Source: Phycisphaerae bacterium
Lineage (GTDB): Bacteria; Planctomycetota; Phycisphaerae; UBA1845; Fen-1342
Length of the DNA: 10,027 nt
NCBI GenBank assembly: GCA_020058145.1
Contig: JAGVEP010000160.1
Coordinates: 1-10,027 of the forward strand
Direction: 5' to 3'
The notes under the pieces are model-generated. The model worked only from the letters and a program-made list of their open reading frames with translations, made no database searches and was not told the DNA's origin. Positions 6,541 to 10,027 of this stretch are shown here, piece after piece; within the stretch, counting starts at the first letter, position 1, and each line of letters starts with the position of its first letter. A program made the position numbers and the translations under genes.

Positions 6541-7876
6541 GGCGGTAGCGGGTAACTCGTCCGCGTCCAACACGAGCGACGATGCCTCGTGCCTCCAGGT
6601 CGTCCAAGTCGCGGCTAGCGGTGCGTTTCGACGCCTCGGTAAGCCGCTGGTACTCCGCGTTACTGATGCCGTTGGGCTTACTCTTAAGGGCCGCCACGGC
6701 TCGAACTTGGCGGTCATTCAAGCCGAGCGACGCGAGCCGCTCGGGTGTCAGCGTATCCTTCGCGAATACGACCGAAAAGCCGCCCCCGGTCTCAGAAAAT
6801 TGCGGCTCGGGGAGGCCCTGCTTGCGGCAGAGGTTACGCATCCGCGTGGTTCCACTTCCCCACGTCTCGACAAGCTCAGCGAAGAAAAACGTCCGGGCAA
6901 GCAGCGGGTTTCTGAGGCTGGAGGCGTGCTGTTCTTTAAGAAGGTCGGGAAGCGTGATGCCTTCGGGTAAGCGGCCGGGATTCCAAAAGTGGATGCGGTC
7001 CTCTTCGACGCGGATTTGAATGTCACCGGGAATCGTGTAATCACGATGAATGAGGGCGTTTACGGTCGCTTCCCGTAGAGCGTCGAGCGGATACTCCCAA
7101 GTTTCGTGACGCTGAATGCCCTCCACGGTGAGTGCCGTGGATTTCACCTCCGAACGGATTTGCAGGTAGCCGCGAAAGGCTTCGAGGACCGAGTCGAGTT
7201 GGTTCCAGAGCGTGCCGGCGATGAAGCGGTCGTCGAGAGTCAGGCCGCCTTTGAAGCGTCCGATGTGAATCTGGGCCGCCGTCGCCACGTACTGCGGCTC
7301 TTTTCCGAAGAGGAGCATCGCTCCTTTAGTGAGCACGCCATCGTGGATGAGTCCCAGATTCGCCAACACGTCGGCGGGCGGGTCGTCCTCGCCGAGTCGC
7401 GGAAGGCGGACCTTCGCGAGGCGTGCGAACTTGCGAAAGGCGTCGATGTTGATGGCGTCCAGGGCGAAGCGGCTCGGCAGAGCGTCCCACGTCTCACCAA
7501 GCTTCATCATGAACCGGCGGCCGACCTGGTCCGGGGCCATGTCGCGGTTCGTGCTTCCGACGCGAACAAAATAGCGGCCACGGTAGGCGGTAGGAATAGT
7601 CGTCGGTTCAACGTGGAAGCAGAGAAGGCGTTTCCGGCCGTGCGTCTCCCACTCGACAGCGGGCCTCAACCCGAGAGCGAGCACAATTTGATTGACGATG
7701 CGTTGCTGGTCAGCGTCCGTTGCCGCGAGGCCGACTATCTCGCCGTCATTGCGAACACCGACGTAGAGCTTGCCGCCCTTGTGATTCGCAAAGGCGGCGA
7801 GGGCTTCAAGGGCCGTGTCGGACCACAACTCCTTGAACTCGACGGTTTCGCTCTCTTGCACTTTCATCCGGGCCAT
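6527..7876 (-). CDS. AlbA_2 (Schlafen-like) / GHKL-ATPase-like transcriptional regulator
   Basis: Protein of 449 residues in the COG2865-type group of predicted regulators. The N-terminal AlbA_2/Schlafen domain spans about 7-125, with SETVEFKE (9-16) and NHKGGKLYVGVRNDGEIVG (31-49). A degenerate HATPase_c_4-like domain follows at about 255-375: the N-box-like REATVNALIHRDY (268-280), then NPGRLPEG (299-306) and the glycine stretch WGSGTTRM (339-346). The C-terminus (386-446) is a winged helix. The ATG at 7876 is used because the upstream open frame to 8209 is arginine- and proline-rich non-coding sequence; an ATG at 7867 is also possible. No Shine-Dalgarno sequence is seen. Family roles include transcription control and, in some cases, phage defence; the target here is unknown. 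It converges on the lamin-tail run and diverges from the methyltransferase. Confidence 0.85.
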   Translation of the reverse strand: MARMKVQESETVEFKELWSDTALEALAAFANHKGGKLYVGVRNDGEIVGLAATDADQQRIVNQIVLALGLRPAVEWETHGRKRLLCFHVEPTTIPTAYRGRYFVRVGSTNRDMAPDQVGRRFMMKLGETWDALPSRFALDAINIDAFRKFARLAKVRLPRLGEDDPPADVLANLGLIHDGVLTKGAMLLFGKEPQYVATAAQIHIGRFKGGLTLDDRFIAGTLWNQLDSVLEAFRGYLQIRSEVKSTALTVEGIQRHETWEYPLDALREATVNALIHRDYTIPGDIQIRVEEDRIHFWNPGRLPEGITLPDLLKEQHASSLRNPLLARTFFFAELVETWGSGTTRMRNLCRKQGLPEPQFSETGGGFSVVFAKDTLTPERLASLGLNDRQVRAVAALKSKPNGISNAEYQRLTEASKRTASRDLDDLEARGIVARVGRGRVTRYRLIGP

Positions 7877-7921
7877 AACGACAGAAAAGGTAGCACGAAG
7901 CCTGTGGCGGTGACAGTGCCG

Positions 7922-7942
7922 GCCGCCCTCAGAGAGGGAGGC
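7922..7942 (+). repeat. Short GC hairpin upstream of the AlbA_2 gene
   Basis: GCC-G-CCCTC (7922-7930), loop AGA, then GAGGG-A-GGC (7934-7942) form an 8-bp stem with one internal G/A mismatch. It lies 46 bases from the AlbA_2 start and 20 bases before the larger structured element. It may be part of a longer RNA or a leader structure. Confidence 0.4.
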
Positions 7943-7962
7943 AACGCGGTTCGATACCGTTG

Positions 7963-8069
7963 TCGGTCTGCCGTTTAAGGCCGTCGTCGGGTTCTCGCCC
8001 CGCCGAGGCCGGAAGGCCCTTGGAACCCGACACGCACGGCCGGGCGGCCTCAAGCCGCAGGCAGACCGA
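7963..8069 (+). ncRNA. Candidate structured RNA or cruciform element (three-way junction)
   Basis: Nested perfect repeats fold into one body. The outer stem is TCGGTCTGCC (7963-7972) with GGCAGACCGA (8060-8069). Inside it are a long arm and a small hairpin. The long arm has GGCCGT (7979-7984) with ACGGCC (8036-8041), GTCGGGTTC (7986-7994) with GAACCCGAC (8023-8031), and a tip GGCC-GGAA-GGCC (8007-8018) with a GNRA-type loop. The small hairpin is GCGGC-CTCAA-GCCGC (8044-8058). Extra pairs at 7962/8070 and 7995/8022 are G-U only if the plus strand is the RNA. No known family is recognised. Alternatives are an oriT, a recombination site or a dispersed palindromic repeat. Confidence 0.45.
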
Positions 8070-8226
8070 TTCCCCCACCCTGCCGGTAAGGTCCCGAGTC
8101 CGAGGGTTCTTTCGCTCGTCAATTCAAAAAAACACCCGCTTGCGAATCGGACCCAGGCACTTTTTCGCACCCGACGAATCGCAGATGTGCTAGGGTCGAA
8201 CGGTCTCATTCGTTTCGGAAAACAAG

Positions 8227-9312
8227 GTGGGGAGACTCATACAACAGGAATTCGATTGGTCCGCAAGCGGGCAATCGTCGCACACGCCGGAGCGAACCGG
8301 CGAGTTCTTGAGCGGCTCGCCGCGTCAGCTCTTACTCGAACCCATACCGGGAGAAGAACCGGAAACCACCGCACGCGGCACGGAGCCGCGTTCGCCCACG
8401 GCGGATTTCGCGTTGCGTTTCGCAGCCCTCCTGGAGACCGAGCCGAATCTGCACTTCGACAATCGTGCCGTCGCCCACCTGGCCCGCGAGGTCTTCGGGT
8501 TCTCGGCCGGATTCGGCCGTGACGCCTACGATGCTGCCGAAGCGGGCATGAACCTCTATCTGAGCCGCGTTCCGCCTGACCTCCGCGACGTGACCGGTTC
8601 GATGTCGAGGCTGCTGGCCCTGCAATCGCGAATGCCGCGACAAACCCGTCGCGACGAGACACAGGTCGAGTTCCAGCAGTTCAGCACGCCGCCGGCCGAA
8701 GGGCTGGTCGTCGTCAAAGCCGCGGCAATCGGCCCCGGAATGAAAGTGCTTGAACCGAGTGCCGGCACAGGGAACATCGCCGTCCTCGCCCGCCTCGCGG
8801 GCGCCGCCGTTGATACGAACGAAATCGACGAGCGTCGCCTGAGCCTCCTGTCGCTCCTGGGATTCTCGCCCACCGCATTCGACGCCGAGCGGCTCGATAA
8901 CCTGCTGCCGGCCGACAGTATTTACGACGCCATCGTCATGAATCCGCCGTTCTCGGCGACCGGCGGACGGGTGAATGGGCACAGCACCGAATTCGGGGCA
9001 CGGCACGTGGAACAGGCACTTTTGCGACTCACGCCCGGCGGCCGGCTGGTCGCAATCGTGGGCCGTGGCATGGCGATGGACCGCCCACAATTTCGCACCT
9101 GGTGGCTCGGTGTCGAACGGCAATACCGGGTGCGTGCAAACATCGGCATCGACGGAAGCGTCTACGCGAGATTCGGCACGGAGTTCGACCATCAAGTCAT
9201 CGTCATTGACCACGACGGACCGACGATTCGCGAGACGGACATCATCACCGGAGTGTCACGGGGCGCCCCAAAACCAGCCAGGTGTAGGCGCCTCAAACCC
9301 AGCCAGTGTTGA
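8227..9312 (+). pseudogene. Strawberry-notch-type DNA methyltransferase N-terminus, cut by IS21
   Basis: N-terminal part of a large SAM-dependent DNA methyltransferase of the kind joined to strawberry-notch helicases on plasmids and integrative elements. Visible are a leader region (60-145), the QFSTP motif (151-155), the SAM-binding motif I LEPSAGTG (175-182), the acidic N198-E199 at the end of the next strand and the catalytic motif IV NPPF (239-242), which suggests N6-adenine methylation. The start is GTG at 8227; no ATG is in frame nearby and the ribosome site is weak. Native sequence ends near residue 342 (about 9253); the remaining 19 residues are IS21 sequence. The methylase core is nearly whole but the expected helicase half, usually another 1000 or so residues, is absent. 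Family identity is by motif order and memory, not a search. Confidence 0.7.
9266..9306. repeat. IS21 terminal direct repeats (transposase binding sites)
   Basis: CCCCAAAACCAGCCAG (9266-9281) and CCTCAAACCCAGCCAG (9291-9306) match at 14 of 16 positions with a 25-bp period. IS21 ends normally carry such repeated sites for IstA. Confidence 0.7.
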
Positions 9313-9324
9313 TGTCTGTATACC

Positions 9325-10026
9325 TCACTTGGCGGTCTCCGAGCAAGCGCCGTCGTCCGCCTTCCTGGGATCATTGCCCTGGGGCAAGTCGGCCCGTCCG
9401 GCCTTCTGGCGCAGGCGGTAGCTGCGGCCGGTGATCGAGATCACGTCTGCATGGTGCAGGAAGCGGTCCAGGATCGCGGTGGCCATGGGCACGTCGCCGA
9501 GCAGTTTGCCCCAATCCTCCAGGGGCCGATTGCTGGTCATGATGGTGGAGCGCACCTCGTAGCGCCGCATGATGATCTCGAATAGGTATTCGCCTGACCG
9601 CTTCGGCAGTTGCCGCATTCCAAAATCGTCGATGATGGCCAGGTCGGGCTTGAGGTAGCGGGCCAGGATTCGCTCCTGCCCACCGAGGGCCTCGTCGTGC
9701 AGGAAGTCGCGCACCAGGTCGAAGATCGAGCGGTACAGCACGGTGAAGCCGCTCTTGATGGCCTGGTAGCCGAGAGCCTGGACCAAGTGACTTTTGCCGG
9801 TTCCGGGCGGTCCCAAAAAGAGGAGTGGGCGTGCTTCGCGGATGAAGCGCCCGGTGGCCAGATCGTAAATCACCTTCTTCTTGATCGAGGGATTGAACTG
9901 CCAGTCGAAGTCCTCCAGGGTCTTCTGTTCGCGGAAGCTGGCGGCCTTCACGCGGCGGGCGGTCAGCCGTTCGTTGCGGACGGCCAGCTCGTCCTGCAGG
10001 AGCAGTTCGAGGAACTCGACGTGGTT
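9325..10026 (-). CDS. istB: IstB-like ATPase helper of IS21, partial at the right edge
   Basis: AAA+ ATPase that selects target DNA and stimulates the IstA transposase. The frame is open from the right edge to the stop at 9325, 233 codons; family proteins are about 250 residues, so only the first few are missing. The edge-proximal part (EFLELLLQDELAVRNERL) is the usual IstB N-terminal helix. Walker A is GPPGTGKSHL, followed by Walker B LAIIDDFG and sensor-like STIMTSNRP, all in family order. A GTG at 9951 is in frame but lies inside the domain and is not the true start. The C-terminal 30 residues are charged and less conserved. No damage is visible. Confidence 0.9.
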   Translation of the reverse strand, partial: NHVEFLELLLQDELAVRNERLTARRVKAASFREQKTLEDFDWQFNPSIKKKVIYDLATGRFIREARPLLFLGPPGTGKSHLVQALGYQAIKSGFTVLYRSIFDLVRDFLHDEALGGQERILARYLKPDLAIIDDFGMRQLPKRSGEYLFEIIMRRYEVRSTIMTSNRPLEDWGKLLGDVPMATAILDRFLHHADVISITGRSYRLRQKAGRADLPQGNDPRKADDGACSETAK

Positions 10027-10027
10027 C

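Larger units (their letters stand above)
7877..8226. other. Divergent intergenic region with strong secondary structure, no credible gene
   Basis: This 350-bp gap separates the starts of the AlbA_2 gene (minus) and the methyltransferase gene (plus). Open frames across it are low-complexity and match nothing. Its left half holds the nested inverted repeats listed separately. The right half (8070-8226) has a short A-run at 8127-8133 and a weak extended -10 (TGCTAGGGT near 8187) that might serve the methyltransferase; no convincing -35 was found for either direction. Confidence 0.6.
9254..10027 (-). mobile_element. IS21-family insertion sequence, partial (one end visible)
   Basis: The end begins TGTCACGGGGCGCCCC at about 9254, where the methyltransferase frame stops matching its family. 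It carries the multiple terminal repeats of IS21 elements and an istB gene reading outward-to-inward on the minus strand, 71 bp from the end. The istA gene and the other terminus lie beyond the right edge, so target duplication cannot be checked. Confidence 0.8.

Noticed and set aside
7947..7961. tRNA T-arm-like hairpin
   Set aside because: The loop ends in a purine where tRNAs have a pyrimidine, and no acceptor stem, D-arm or anticodon arm fits around it.
7106..7978. A 290-codon plus-strand open frame
   Set aside because: It mirrors the AlbA_2 regulator on the other strand and has no recognisable domain.
8109..8145. Minus-strand T-run after GCGGGTG as a terminator
   Set aside because: No matching upstream stem was found, so the seven-base run alone is not enough.
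7877..8209. N-terminal extension of the AlbA_2 regulator to an ATG at 8209
   Set aside because: The added 111 residues are low-complexity and span the structured repeats; the domain begins just after the ATG at 7876.

Overview
This GC-rich window looks like part of an accessory or mobile island in an environmental Gram-negative bacterium. Planctomycetota is a reasonable guess, from the mix of gene families, several starts without a clear Shine-Dalgarno sequence, and the IS types. That is inference only: no taxonomic marker gene is present. The island is bounded in view by two insertion sequences, each of which has cut a large gene.

Layout, left to right. Positions 1 to about 1580 are an IS1380-type insertion sequence, transposase on the minus strand, running off the left edge. 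It interrupts a minus-strand gene for a PHP-domain plus SMC-like ATPase protein (about 1581-3073). Upstream of that gene, all on the minus strand, lie a tyrosine recombinase (3083-4102), an ImmA/IrrE-type metallopeptidase (4332-4958) and an XRE-family repressor (4945-5337). Between the peptidase and the recombinase is a perfect 28-bp palindrome built as 11+6+11, the layout of Xer/dif sites.

Divergent from the repressor is a plus-strand run of three small genes: a lamin-tail-domain protein (5456-5950), a DUF2188 protein (5982-6221) and a 50-residue proline-rich peptide (6254-6406). The gap between the repressor and this run holds a good sigma-70 promoter. One 13-bp palindrome lies on its -10 element, and a near-identical one lies just upstream of the repressor start. 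The simplest reading is a two-sided switch: the XRE protein represses both directions, and the ImmA-like peptidase may inactivate it under stress, as in the ImmR/ImmA pair of ICEBs1.

Positions 6527-7876 (minus) encode an AlbA_2/Schlafen-type plus GHKL-ATPase-like plus winged-helix regulator. A 350-bp divergent gap follows, holding an unexplained, strongly base-paired element (7963-8069). Then comes the N-terminal part of a strawberry-notch-type DNA methyltransferase (8227 to about 9253), cut by an IS21-family element whose istB gene runs off the right edge.

Most interesting are the repressor-controlled lamin-tail/DUF2188/proline-peptide cassette opposite a recombinase plus PHP-ATPase arm, the dif-like site, and the structured intergenic element.
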